A stretch of DNA of 64,000 bases, taken from the NCBI GenBank assembly GCA_030490835.1, contig CM059972.1, positions 45,487,452-45,551,451 on the forward strand. Reading direction: 5' to 3'. This DNA comes from Annona cherimola (taxonomy: Eukaryota > Streptophyta > Magnoliopsida > Magnoliales > Annonaceae). The notes beneath the pieces were generated by a model, which saw only the letters and a list, made by a program, of their open reading frames with translations, ran no database searches and had not been told where the DNA came from. Position numbers and translations under genes: made by a program. Every line of letters starts with the position of its first letter. The first letter of the stretch is position 1. This document shows, one piece after another, positions 24,313 to 37,838 of the stretch.

Positions 24313-25535
24313 AAAAATAAAAAATCAAACGAATAAAAAAAATTGACAAAGTTCAGGCGAGATAAGATCGCGGATTTATATTAAAAAATCATTTTTTTCG
24401 TCCCCCTATCAATTAAATCTGATTTACAGTGGCTGTATTAGATTTCCACGCGTATTTAATGATATTGTGTACATATAAATATCTCATCTCTCTTCACTTT
24501 ATGACCAATTTATTCGCATCACGCAGTCATCGTTATTGCAGCATTTATGTCTGACCCTGATTTGCAAATGGTGAACGCATCTTATAAAATGCTGCTTCAC
24601 AGGAGTCACTTGTTACACAGCAAAAGCAGTTTAAAAGCCCAAAATGTGAAGTTCTCGTATAAAAAACCACCTTCTCTCTTTCATTTAATAGTATCATGTG
24701 CATCTCAACTCTACTTGCAGCATGCTGTCATTGTTGTCTTGCTTTTACTGCATATTCCGTATTTTCTCTCCTTTTGCAAATTGCCGAGGGAAAAGAATTT
24801 ATAAAAAATAAAAAAAAAAAATGAAATGAAGACATGACAAAGTAAGAAAAAATAAAGAAAAAGAATAATATGATGTAGTAGCAGGTAATATTAAAATTAA
24901 AATGAATAAAGATAATGTGTATGCTTTTTGTATGAAAAATGAAAAAAATAAAAGTATAGATTTTAAAAAATAGAAAGGTAAGTCTTTTTTTTTTTTTCTA
25001 ATACTAAAGGAGTAACGATTCAGGCCCAGCTCAAACCAATCGGCAGAACCGTGTAGGACTGGCCAAGAGCCAAAGCATCTCCATTTGTAACATAAGCACC
25101 AACACGGACGACTTTCTGGAGTGGGTGGATCATTGTGAAAGAGCTCGGTAGCGGAAAAAAATTATGGAAACATATCAATGGAAAATATTTTTTTGAATAT
25201 GCTAACATGGCATCGAAGGATAACCCATTCGAGCATGTTTTGAATGTCAAAATCCACCATTTTCACATGAATCCGAGTGATTGAAGTTTTATGCGATTCA
25301 TTTACTATTTATGTAAATTACGAGTTTTACTATTTTTAATAAAATATGCAAAAAGTATGGACAATTAATGTTTTATGCGCATAAGGATGCGCGTAGGGAC
25401 AGCAGCGTAGGATTTGCTTTTGCCCTTTATAGATTCGTAGCTTCTCTCGCTATTGAGGGAAATTATTCTAGAAATTTTTTCTACATTTTGCATTTGAGCT
25501 TCAGCATTGAAACTTGATTATTTATCTTCATGATG
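24313..25535. other. low-complexity AT-rich region with small unassigned ORFs
   Basis: A minus-strand frame at 25020-25250 ends PLQKVVRVGAYVTNGDALAL before a stop. It reads more like protein than its surroundings and may be a captured gene fragment, but I do not recognise it. A plus-strand frame at 24547-24804 (85 residues) has no recognisable motif. Poly-T and AAAAATAAAG-rich tracts occupy 24800-25010. Confidence 0.3.
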
Positions 25536-25625
25536 TAGCTAGGGGTGGGTCAACCCATGACCCGGCTTTGACCCGACTCATTTTTGGCCAAATAAAACCA
25601 ATATATTTTTTACCCGGTATAGGGA
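25536..25625. mobile_element. hAT-like non-autonomous element, left part
   Basis: CTAGGGGTGGGTCAACCC begins a ~600-bp element whose remainder resumes at 37327 after a nested LTR. A relative in opposite orientation ends CCCATCCCTAG at 39982. Both have repeated GACCCG/GGGTCGGG motifs and AT-rich interiors, typical of small hAT-like elements; no TSD was established. Confidence 0.45.
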
Positions 25626-28015
25626 TGTGGCGCTCCCAACCCGAGCATTACATCTTGAGCCTTACCTCGGGATCGTTATTGACTGATAAACGTGATCAAG
25701 ATTGTTGCCCTGTCACACGGCGAGATTTAACGGATATTTATCCAGTTAACCATTATTCCTTAATAATTAATTTTATAATATTTTTCATTAAATGCCCATT
25801 CAAGTCATCTTTGACCTAATATGCACATTTCATATCAGATATAATTATAAAAATTTATAACATGCTCAAACATCCATTAACACTTGTGCATAAAACACAA
25901 GTCATTTAATAGATCACATATGATCATCAAATATCAAGTCATATTACATTCCATCACTATAAGTGTCACTTAAAATAAATCATCAAGTTTTTCATTCTTC
26001 CATGCCCAAATTTTTGCTCCTTTATTCTCCTCATTCCTTCACTTGTTTATGGGTTTGGAAAACAAAACGTAAGTTGTAAACTCAATAAGCAAGTCATATA
26101 TTTTTCAGGCAATTTATTTTTTGAAGGCATATTGTTTAAAAAGCATTTCTCTCCATTTGGTAGAAGACACTTATTAAGTGATTAACTACCTACGGAGCAA
26201 AAACCTTTTCACTTAAAACATCTTGGAAAGCAATCATTACCCCCCTCGAGGGTATATCATGACAATGCGATGCAATGCATAATATCATAGGACAAAAGCT
26301 AGCTAGGCGACCATCCGTCTTCATCTTCTCCCATTTTAGGGAGACGCCGCCAGCCCTTGGCCTATCTTAGTGACTTGGTCACACCAAAGGGGGGATAATC
26401 TGTCCGGTTACACCTTTCAAGTGGACCTCATGCTTTGTACACATGAACCATTCTTGACATGCTAGCATGATTTTTCTTACATAAATTCGTAGGATAGTAT
26501 TTTTCATAAATATTTAACAAAGTAGTTATGTAACTCAATTAGCAACCACATATTGAACTAAGGAATGACCATCCTTAAATATCTTAGAAATAAATTCAAA
26601 TATCATTTGCTAAACCAATAAAAGCAGTTGGAATATCATTTGCAATTATTTTAGGATAATTTAAGAAACAAAATCATTTAGAAAATTTTGCTCGCTTACC
26701 TTGATCACGTGCGCTTTCCGAATCTACCTTTTCTTTGCCTTTGCCTGTACATGTAAGAATGACATAGTATTCATGTAAGTTCTATTTGCTTGCATTCAAC
26801 TTAGTTTTCCAACCCATTTTCATTAATATTCATAACCTACTTGAATTCCAAGTTGGGTGTACATACACAACATACTTATGCATCAAACCATTCATTACAT
26901 CACATATTCAATTTCCATATTTAGGGTATCATTCATATATATCGTATCACATTCATTAGTTATCCATTAGACACCATATGAAGTAATAAACCTCCAACTT
27001 ATCATTTTTCACTTATTTTTCATAATTTACACATTGTGTTCATTTTTAAGCACCTAATTAATGTCATAACCCTCAGATATTAATCTCAAATTTTGGGGTT
27101 ATCCAAACAGCAACATAATTCACGTGTTTCAATCATATTTTTATGCATTTTAACATTTCACATAAACCATTTATCATTTTCTCATGTCTATCTCTTCATA
27201 TATGTCCATTTCACAATAAATAATTCATGTGTTTCTTAATTTTTTTTCAAATTAGCAACTTGGCTTCTAATTCAGTGTGATTATACACCTTAATTAACAC
27301 TTTATTTAGTGTATTTTTATGAATTTTTAATCCACCAATTATAAGGTTCAAAAACAGCAACTTTGGGACCCGTTTTATACACTTTCAACGTCTCTTTTTT
27401 ATGCTTATCTCTAAACAGATTTTTAATCACTTAATTCCAGCAATTAATCACACTTTTCTTGTGGCGCCCTAAACCAAGACATCACTTCCTTACCTCAAGA
27501 CTTTATTGATTAGTAAATGTGAATCAGGACTGTTGTCCTGATCACGCGGCGAGTTCTAAATTTGAAACTCGTCCAAATTTTTTTTCATTCATCATCATTC
27601 ATATCTTTACATTTCACATCATTCATCAAACAAGTGGCGATACACTTGTAATAAAATTTCATATTCTATTTCATTACATCTCATCATGCTTTTCTATAAT
27701 GACATTTACATTTCATACATACATCCATACAAGCATTGGATCACATAGAACGTATAATTCTACATAAGTTCACATTCACTTCAATATACCTTAGAGCTTT
27801 AATTCATGCTATCCCATTTCTTATAGCCCACTTGACTACCGTCACGTACCTTTCTTCTCCCGCTTAGGTTTGCAACCTCTTGAGTTTCCTGGTACCTATC
27901 TAAGGTTTGAGAAAACAAAATGTGAGTGACAACTCAGTAAGCAAGCATTTTATCTTTTAGGGCAAGACTTTCTTGAAAATCATTTCATTAAACATCTTGA
28001 ACACCTTTTTCTTAA

Positions 28016-28513
28016 GGACATTTATATGTCCTAAAACATTATCATGAAATCCTTTGTTTATGAGGACAATTCTATGTCCTTGAACATTATCTTAAAACAT
28101 TCATCCTTAAAATCATTTACAAGCCACGTTTGGGCTTGATAAGGCAAAACATGTGTGTTTTACCCTTTTTTTAATTAACTTTGTTTAGTCTTGTATGAAC
28201 ATTTCTAATGTTCCAAAACATTTACATAAAACCATCTTTTGCTCGTGGACATTTCATGTCCAAAATATTTTTCTCATAAATCATTTGGCAAAGAAGGACA
28301 TTCTCATGTCCTAAAACATCATTCACATAAGTCTTTTCGGGAAAGGACATTTTTATGTCCAAAAATATTTTACCATCATAAAATTCCTTTAGCTAAGAGA
28401 CATTTGATGTCTCAAAATATTTTTGGCATGACTTTCTTGACAATGGACATTGACATTCTCATGTCCATAAACATTTACCATTTAATCCTTTGAAAATGGA
28501 CATTCTTATGTCC
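28016..28513 (-). repeat. palindrome array (GGACAT-n-ATGTCC), ~49-bp period
   Basis: Perfect or near-perfect inverted repeats start at 28016 (GGACATTTATATGTCC), 28064 (GGACAATTCTATGTCC), 28143 (GGCAAAACATGTGTGTTTTA), 28197 (GAACATTTCTAATGTTC), 28247, 28296, 28345, 28397 (GAGACATTTGATGTCTC), 28445 and 28498. Consecutive starts in the last six are 49, 49, 52, 48 and 53 bp apart. Spacers are AT-rich and only loosely similar. More palindromes follow (CTTGTTTATAGCAAACAAG at 28558, TTTACACTTTTGTGTAAA at about 28648, TACCCTTTCTTTTAGGGTA at about 28666). Confidence 0.9.
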
Positions 28514-29009
28514 AAAACCAAGTTTCACATAAATCCTTTTCATAATTCCCACCTTGGGCTTGTTTATAGCAAACAAGGCAAATAAAACACATAAACCATT
28601 TTCATAAATGCATTTGCATAAAAACATTTCCTTTCATTCCTGTTATTTACACTTTTGTGTAAAATACCCTTTCTTTTAGGGTAATCATTTCATAAAAATC
28701 TCTTTAGGATAACTTTCATAAAACATACTTTCATGTCCCAATCTTTGGGCTTTTCAAAAGAAAAACATAAGCAAACGCATTTCTCTCCATCCAGTAGTGA
28801 CACTTAGCAAGTGATCATGCTACCTTTTGAAAAAGAATCCTTAACAGCACGTTAGTCAGGCGGCTGTTCCTTTATCCTGCTCCCATCTCAGGGAGGGCGC
28901 CGCTAGCACTCCTGTTATCCCTTAGCGACTTGGTCATATTGAGAGTGGGCCCCGGTCATCCCAACCGTGCTCTACAGCCGGCCTATTCCTTGTACTGGTG
29001 CACCATACA

Positions 29010-29200
29010 TCATCCTGACGGACCGCAATCCGTTTGATTTAAAGAACCATAGACCGCAGCCCATGTCCTTTTAAACCAGGATCACAGACCGCAGCCTGCA
29101 TCCATACTCACAAAACATCTTAGACAGAAGTCTATATCTTTAAAAAAATTATTTTCAAAAACACATCACAGACTGCAGTCCTTGTCAACTTGTAAAGCGA
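29010..29200 (-). repeat. cluster of CAGACCGCAGTCCGTGT-type short palindromes
   Basis: Four to five copies of an imperfect palindrome around CACAGACCGCAGCCTGCAT, GACGGACCGCAATCCGTTT and CACAGACTGCAGTCCTTGT, 35-60 bp apart. The same cluster is at 13545-13610 and, in plus orientation, at 60390-60590. All three lie at the same position in the giant LTR. Confidence 0.75.
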
Positions 29201-32200
29201 GTGCACCCACTTTAAACAAGTTGTCATTTGAAATCTAATTTTAAGGTGACCTTCCTTAAATTCTTTTGAAAATATTTTGAGTAAAAAAATTTTGATAAAC
29301 ATTTGAAATGTTTGAAAAATAATACATCTTAAAATTCCTAAAAAAGAATTTCAAAACCTTTGAATTTTCAAAATTAAATCATATATTTTATAACATTTTC
29401 TTGGTTTCCATTTCGAGGCCTTTTGCTCACAAAAGTTATGCAATTATGCTACCCCTTCTCAACCACCCTAATAATCAAATTATTGTCCACCTATCTATTA
29501 TATCATTTTTACATAAGGGGGCTTGCATAATCTTTCGCATACCATTTAGCAACCCGAAATCAAACTATTTTATGAAATTAACATAGGAGGTTGGTCGTCC
29601 TTAAATCCCCTTCAACACATCCGTATAAACATTTTTCAAAACATTTTCAACATAGATTTCCTTATCTAAAGGAAATCAAAACTTTTTCGAATATCATTTC
29701 AAAACATATGGACTATGTCCAAATCATTGTTTATATTTAAATATCAATACATCAATTCTCATTTTCTTTTTCTTTCATAAACATAATTATTTATCATTAA
29801 ACATCATAAAAGAAATTTAAAACTTATTTATATTTGTTGTTTTGTGAAAAAGGGTAAAACTCCCTTATTCTTATAAAATACTTTTGAAACAACATTATAA
29901 AGAACTTGATTAAAAGCAAATTCTTAAAGCCATTGGCATAAAACATAAAATCTTGTAAAATTAACATCATGGAGAACTTGCTTACTCATAAGCAAATTTC
30001 TCAATCCTTTTAACATAAAGCATTGTCAATCCATGGCAACACTCGTGATAAATTCTTTATCTTAAAAACATTGCTTGCTTTCCATGAAACAAACCTTGAA
30101 ACTCTTCCTTAAAGTCATCATTTTTCAAAACTTATGGCTTTGCATTAAAGACGTCATTTTCAAAACTTGTGCTTGCCCAGTCATCAAAACATAATCATAA
30201 AAGCATTTACATAATAATCATTTCAACATATAGAGAAAAATCCATAATTTGAAAAATTCGCTTGCTTATCTGAGATCGCCATAATCCTTTTCTTCTATTC
30301 TTTTCCTTGCCTTTGCCTAGATAAATGAAAATAACATTTCATTTATTTGCATCATCCTTAAATACTTATATTCCTTAGGTTTTCCAACCTACATAAGTTC
30401 ATCTAGCTTAACCCACTTATCTTTCAAGTCGGGTATTCATACGTATCGACATAGCTTATACATATCAAATCATCCATTCATTTTTAATACCCTTATGTAG
30501 GGTAAACTTACATGCATATAACAATCATTCATTAAATCATTATTTGAAAGTTCATTACCTCCATTTATCATTTTTAACATATTTTCCGTTTTTCATACAA
30601 CAGTGCTCATTTTAAGCACTTAGTTGCTAACTTAGACATCATATAATAATCTCAAAATTTGAGATTATCATTATTTACTTAAACAGTACCCTAATCCACA
30701 TTTTTCATCATGTTGTTATGAATTTCTGCATTTTAACAACTTACATAATCCATATATCATTTATTCATACTTATCTCTTCATATACGTCCATTTCTCAAC
30801 ACATAAATCATGTGTTTCTTAAAAAATTTCAACATAGCAACTTGTCTCTAATTCCAGCATGATTAACCCCTTAATTAACTAATTCTAGCATGATTAAACC
30901 CCTTAATTAACACATAATTTAGGATTTAATTTCTGATTTATAATCCATTCATCATAGGGTTCCAAAATAGCAACATTAGAACCCGTTTTTCATCATTTCA
31001 ACGCTTGTTTTGACACTTAATTCAAAACAGATTTCTGATCCATAAATTCCAGCAATTAATTATGCTTTTCTTAACCCAAATTTAGGGTATAAATACATAT
31101 TTAAAACCCAAATATTGGTTGCTTCCAAAACAGCAACTTCCATATACATTTTGGGTACCCTCTGCACCCCTCTTTGAACATCCCTTTGCATATCTTTAAA
31201 ACAAATCATATTTAGGGTAATATTTTTTACTTCTAATAGGTTAAACCCTCATAATCGCTTGTTTATATCTCATTATAAGTTAAATTTCATCACAAAACCT
31301 GGAATTTAACATTTATCTTGATTTATTCCTTAAGCTGTCCATAACACTGAATTCAGGCACAATGAATTCTCAAAATCTTGAATTAATATCAAATCAAGTA
31401 GTTTTGATCTAAAATTTCTACAATACCTTAATAATTACATGAATTAATCAAAATAAATATTTTCAGCATGAAATATTTATTATTTCTATTTATTTTGGTA
31501 TTTTTACTCTGCTGGATAGCAACATCCCTTTTCAGACAGCATGAATCACGTAAACTATGGGGTATATTTATACCCATCAAAAATAAATTTTTATTGTGGT
31601 GGTGTGATCCTCAATATGTCTTATATATCCTGTAAAATTTTCAACTCAAAATTCCTCGTATAAAAATTATTAAAAATCATTTGCCACAGCTGATCCTGTC
31701 ACCCATTCTACCCTGTTTAGGTTGATCTTCTCGGATTTTTAATTTGAAACCTGCTTAATATTTCAATCTGAAATTTTGTTCGTCCTTTAATCATCATATA
31801 ATGAGCTTGTAAACAAATTTTCATGGTTAAAATCCTTCGTTTACTATTTCGTTCATATTTTGGTTTATAACATCATATAACTTCCAGATTTGAAGTATAA
31901 AATCAAAATTAACATATACTTACTTGATTAATTGGTAATCCCTCCTTTGGGCACTTGAAATTCCCTTCTTTTCTTCATGATTTCTTCCCTTGGATCTTTC
32001 CAGCCACTGCTCCTTTGATTTTTATTATTTTTCTCTCCCAAACAGAAATCTGGAACGTCCACACTGCCTGCTTATATAGGCATTTATTTTTCAATTTTTC
32101 CTTTACAATTTCGACCCAAAATGGAGGGTAAACTTTTGCAAATTTACCCTATAGTTTACTCAAAAATTTCAGCCACATATTTAATCATTTAATATTATTT

Positions 32201-34716
32201 TCGGACTTTTTTCCACAGCTATATCCAGCTTTTAAATAAAGTTGTCCACTTAGTCAACCCTAATTAGCAGCCCTATTTTTCGTATTTTCTTCATTATTTT
32301 GGCTGCCAAAATTCCACATAGGACATTCCTTATCTCTTAAGCAATGTGGCACAACCACCTCCAAGTAAATTACATGATTTATATTTCATAAAATCCATAA
32401 AATCAATACATTAATGGGATATCAAGCTGTCCACTTGGTGGGGTCCACTTATCATGGACTTTTTGGCATTTTCTTGTCACAAAAGTCAGCCCAAATCTCG
32501 TCCACTATTCACCCTAGCTACCTAGGTCACTAAAATGCACATTTTCCATTTTTTTGAAATTCAAAAATCTCATGCAATAGCTCCTTGATCGTCCATGTGT
32601 GGGCCACTTACATTGTCTCACTTGAGCTAGCTCATTAGCTCCTTAATTATATCATTAATCACTTGATTTAATCATGGATTATTTTCTTTTAAATAATCCA
32701 TAAAATCCACTTGTCATTACCTCATTTTTCCACTTCATTTATGTCATTAATCATATAGTTAATCACCTTACTTTAACATAAACACAAACTTACTTTTTGG
32801 TACACAAAAATCAATAATTATACACCTATTTTCGTGTAACCAATATCCCATCATCATTTTCTTAATCCAAGCCTCTCATTGCATGGATCTCATAATTTTA
32901 ACCGTTTATTTCAAATTTCATCTCAATCTGACTTTTCTAGCTTAAGTTATGCTCATTTGAAACCATCTTTAGATTTTGATGGTGATGATTGATTTTCACC
33001 CTAATTTCATCCTTATTTTCATAATTCAACCTTTCCATATGATTAAGCACAAAATTATGTGCTTACCTTTCAATTTTCGTCTTAATCCGCCTTCCCGGCG
33101 TTGAATTATGGATTTTCTAACATTTGCTACCTTCAGTCCATAATTACCAACATAATCTCCATTAATTAAGTCAATATATGAGGTAATTATCCTCAATATA
33201 ATTACATTCCCTAAGCCTCTTTAATCACGTTGACTCATATCGGCTTATATTGATCATTCATAATCACTTGCCCTAATTTACAATAAATCATCAATATTGC
33301 AATTGGAAATCATTCATAGTTCCACCAAATTATACTTGATTCATATTTATATGCCAATTGCATATAAATAAACCTTACTTGGGTCTGGATTTCACATTTC
33401 TTAACCCAAATTCAGGGTATTATCACATGTTTAAAGTCCATAATTTGATTCCTTTCAAAACAGCACCTTCCATGTATATTTTGAATATTCTTCTCATTCC
33501 ACTTGCATGTTTCTACATATGCCCTAAAATTTCAGATTTAAAGCAAAATTAATCAACTTATTTTGAACGTCTAAAACACCTTAGATTTAGAGTATTTACC
33601 CTATAAATCATTCATAAATTATTTAAGTAAATTCATGTAACATATACATCACAAAATCATAGAAATCAAGTCATATACATAACTCTAAATCCCATTCTTT
33701 CTAAAATTCATAACTCATGCTTAAATCAATATATGTATTTCATTAAAATATGATTCATAGCCTAATCATAATATTATTTAAAACAACAACTTATTACATG
33801 ATTTAAGAAGTTTCAAGATAGATTATCAACCCATGTCTCTTTCTATCATCTACTTCAACTTCTTAAATCATAAAAATCCACTCATATCATTTAATACCCA
33901 TTCAAAACTCTAATTAAGGGTGTTATATATTACCCTTTAAAGGTTCTTTATGAACCATATCCATGTCTCAAATTTTAAAGTAGAAAACTTAGAATCAAAA
34001 AACCTAATATATCATGTATACTTACTTGAATTGAGTCACACTTAAGCCCAACTTCTCAAGCTTATTTTCTTCACTTCTTTTCTCTTTTTCTCTCTTTTCT
34101 CTCCTTTTTTCTTGGCCCTTTTCCTTGTTGGAATGTAGACGTGCAGCTGCTGGATTAGGGGCTTTTGCTCCTTGAAATTTTCTATCTCCAAAACCCCCCA
34201 TGCTATGGATGTCCCCCTTCTGTAATGACTGAATTTTTCCAGCTTTGTGGGCCTCATTTGCCATATCAATTAGGGGTAATTAAATACATGTTTATCCCCC
34301 TTGATTGTATGGCAAAATGTGCTCCAAGTAAACGTCCACTTCAGTTGCTGTTTTGCAATTTTTTCCACAAATTTCAGCCTTAATTAATGGGTATTTATAC
34401 ACCCTAACTAATAGAATACTTAGGTATACATTTAGCATTTTTAAAAAAATCAAGAAAAATCAAATAGCCAGCCTTTGGACGTCTCATATTGCAGCTCACC
34501 TTGTTGTCCACATTTCAACGTCCACTTTTCAGCTACCATTTTGCATTTTTTCCACCATTTGCAGCTTTCATTTAATGATCATTTAATCACCTAGCAATTT
34601 AGCTCAATGAGGGGTCAATTTAGCATAAATAAAAAATCACAAAATATTCAAAAGCCTACCATAACTGTCCACTTCTCTCCGGCTCTATGTTGCTGTCCAT
34701 TTTCATCACATTAATA

Positions 34717-36384
34717 TGTTGGAAATATGTGGAAAATAAGCCAAGTCTATGTTTTGATGATTAACAAATCAATTTGAGTAAGTTTTGGTTACTAACATGT
34801 TTGTGGAAATGACTTAAGGTTATAAATTTGAAGAATATGAAGCATGGCAAGTCAAGTCGATTTCCAAGTCGACTCAGGCTTTGACTTAGGCCAAGTCGAT
34901 CCCCAAGTCGACTTAAGAAGTGACTTCAAGACATCATTCCCTTCCAGAGTTGAAATCGAGAAGGAGATGTGCCGAAGTCGCATCCCAAGTTGACTCCGCT
35001 TGCGACTTGGGTGAAGTCGCAAACCAAGTCGACTCCAGTAGCGACTTGGAGGCGTCATTTCTGTCCAGAGTTGAAACCGAGAACAAGGGCTGCCGAAGTC
35101 GCATCCCAAGTCGACTCCGCATGCGACTTGGGCGAAGTCGCAGATCAAGTCGACTCCGATTGCGACTTCAATACGGAAACATGCAGATCAAGATAAATGG
35201 TAGATTTAAGAGTTTCAAAAGAAGATGAAGGTAAAAGACAACTAAAAGACTCAAGACTCAAGACATGAAGTCAAACGTGAGAATTATAAAGAGTCTCAAA
35301 GGAAGAACAACCAAACAATGAAGGAATTCAAGCAAGCAATGCATTCCAAGATTCAAGTACTCAAAAACTCAAGAAAAGGAATCCAAGGTATTTTATGTAA
35401 AGAGATATAAGGGAGAACATTCAATATGAAGAAAATCTAATGATCAAAGTCATCTCTGAAGATTTCAAGTTCATTAAGCAAGCTGCCGAGGTGAAGTCGC
35501 ACCCGAAGTCGACTCCACCTGCGACTTAGGTCAAGTCGAGGATCAAGTCGACCCAGACTAGAACTTGAAGAAGTTGCGAACAGGCGAAGTCGCACCCGAA
35601 GTCGACTCCATCTGCGACTTGGGCAAAGTCGCACCCGAAGTCGACTCCACCTACGACTTGGGTCGCAACGGTCGAAAAATTTTCGAACGTTGGCGCATTA
35701 AATGCACGCCACCTACCTCCAAACGTTCGGATTCCCTCAACAATTATAAAAGGCAATCAATATGAATGAGGAGGGTAGCTGAGAATTCATTAAGTGAGCA
35801 TAACTCCCATCTTTAAGAGCTTCAAGTAATCAAGCCAATTTTTAGAAGAAGAACCTTGCTTCAAACTGCCAAGAGCTGCTTGCTGAATCTCTACGCCTAC
35901 ACTACAAGTTCTTCTCTGCGCCAAATCTGCGTCTACACAACAGTAACGTGTAGAAACTTTCTTTTATTCTTATTGTTGTATTGAACTTGTTTTAGCTTGG
36001 ATAGCTAAGAACAAGTGTAAGCAAAGTAGTATGTGATTGGAGTGAAACTCGTCACCTACTTGTGTTGTGTATTGTTGATGCCCCCTAGAGCTAGAATCTA
36101 GAAGGGAGTGGAGACTCTAGTTATATTCGTGGAATACGTAGTGGAACCCAAGTTACAAGAGGTGTGAACTTGGAAGAGTGGAGTAGGGAGGTTGCCCGAA
36201 CCACTATAAAAATCTTGCTTGTTGATTTTTATTTCTGCTCTCTACACTATATTGCTTTCCACTTTGTTTCTTCATAAAGGGGACTAGATTAATCCGGGGA
36301 AAAGTTTCTATTTTAAGTTGAAAATTTTAATTACCCAATTCACCCCTCCCCTCTTGGGTAATTGCCATTAACTCGGGACCAACA
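34717..36384 (+). mobile_element. copia-type solo LTR, TSD TAATA
   Basis: TGTTGGAAATATGTGG to GGGACCAACA, 1668 bp, flanked by exact TAATA (34712-34716, 36385-36389). AAGTCG palindrome zones at 34855-35170 and 35480-35660; TATA-like ATTATAAAAGG at about 35744. No internal region. Nested in the LTR 25626-37321 and therefore younger than it. Confidence 0.93.
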
Positions 36385-37326
36385 TAATATGCTACTGATT
36401 TTGACCCTTGTTGCTGAAATTTTCTACGTGAATTTATGGTTATTTATGCACTTCTACACCCTAGCTAACTTAGGTATATATTTTATATGAAAAAAAATCA
36501 CAAAAGTGCAAGTTGTAGCCGCCTTGGACGTCCCATGTATGCCACCCATGCTACCCTCTCTTGAGCTAGTGTATTAGCTCCTTAAATCAGCATTTATTCA
36601 TGAGATTTTTTCATTTTTAGTAATTCATAAAATACCCTGCAATTAACCCCCTTTTGACACCTCATTTATATCATTAATCATTTAATTATTCTATTTAACT
36701 TTACATAAATGCTAGTTGCTTGAAGGTGCAAAAAGTGAAAAGGGATACACCCATTTTCGTGCAATCATGATCCTAGCATCATTAGCTTGATCAAATCCTT
36801 TCATAACCTTGATTTCATAATTTTAACTGTACATTTCAAATTTCATCTCAATCTGACTTTTCTAGCTCAAGTTATGATCATTTGAAGTCATCTTTGGATT
36901 TTGGACGGTGATGATCAACTATCATCAAAATTTTCATAATCTAATCTTCCCATAAGATTAAGCACGAAATTATGTGCTTCCCTCTCAATTTTCATCTTAA
37001 TCCGCCTTACAGGCGTCAAGTTATGAATTTTCTAACATCTTCCAACTTAGCTCTATAATTAGCCTTCTAATTTCCATTAATCACATTATGGAAATTAAAT
37101 AATTTTTCATGGCACACTAATTCTTTTCAATCATCATTAAGCTACTTTAATCATATTAACCCACATTGACTTATAATGATTAATTTAATCATCATTCATA
37201 ACCACTGACCTAATTGTAACAAATCATCAAAATTGCAAATAAATCATTCATAATTTAATCAAATCATACATAAATCATTCAAATGCATATACATGAATCC
37301 TATATAGGTCAGGGTTTCACAAGGGA

Positions 37327-37838
37327 TGAGTTAGAAATTTTGACCCGAATTCAAAAATAGGGTCGGGGTGGGTCGACTATGTCCCGACCCAAAGAGTCCG
37401 ACCCTCCCCGCATATTTAAATTTATTAAAAATTATAAGCCAATATTAAATATTATTATTATTTTCTTTCAAAATTGTCACTTTTTTTAATCAACTCTATC
37501 AACAATAAAAGAATTAATTTATTCAAAAAGCAATATAAGAATCAATAAAAAGAATTTGTACATATATAACTCTTATGTGTAATTGTATATTAACCTATTT
37601 TAATAAATTTATACTATATTTTCAAATATTTCGTTTTCTTAATTGTGTTTTTAATAATTAGTGAGATATTGAAACATATAATATTTAAATTTAGTATAAA
37701 TGTATACTTATGTTTAATATGTATATAAATTCTGAAAATTATCTTATCTGACCCGTATTTTTTACTGGACCCGCTATCCCAAAACCGGTCCGATACCGAT
37801 AATCACAGGATTCCCAACCCCATTGCTTTTGCTTCCAT
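37327..37838. mobile_element. hAT-like non-autonomous element, right part
   Basis: Resumes after the AGGGA duplication with GAGTTAGAAATTTTGACCCG and contains GGGTCGGGGTGGGTCGAC. The interior is AT-rich, and it ends near ATTCCCAACCCC. Homologous in reverse to about 39430-39982. Confidence 0.45.

Larger units (their letters stand above)
27460..33396 (-). mobile_element. solo LTR, 6-kb giant subfamily, TSD TTTCT
   Basis: Left end TGTGGCGCCCTAAACCAAG, right end GGGTCTGGATTTCACA, with exact TTTCT at 27455-27459 and 33397-33401. At 5937 bp it is an exceptionally long LTR, matching the 5' LTR at 53690 once its insertion is removed. Reading on the minus strand: TATATAAG at about 32072-32080, donor GTAAGT at 31923, acceptor TTTATCTAG before 30316, mini-exon 30316-30270, a mutated donor (CAGATAAGCAAG), and acceptor AAACCTTAG before 27899. 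The intervening 2.4 kb holds the palindrome array 28016-28513. Confidence 0.92.
25626..37321 (-). mobile_element. solo LTR (4-kb subfamily) split by two nested LTRs, TSD AGGGA
   Basis: The left end TGTGGCGCTCCCAACCCGAG and right end CAGGGTTTCACA are flanked by exact AGGGA (25621-25625, 37322-37326). Subtracting the nested insertions 27460-33396 and 34717-36384 with their TSDs leaves about 4.1 kb, close to the 4.0-kb LTR at 19052. Mini-exon equivalent 26744-26700 (reverse) with donor GTAAGC at 26699; upstream donor GTAAGT at 34025 (reverse). The second acceptor reads CATAAAC instead of CATAGAC (about 26050), so it appears mutated. Confidence 0.88.

Noticed and set aside
24547..24804. 85-codon ORF as a small gene
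   Set aside because: Start and composition are unremarkable, it runs into a poly-A-like tract and no motif is recognisable.
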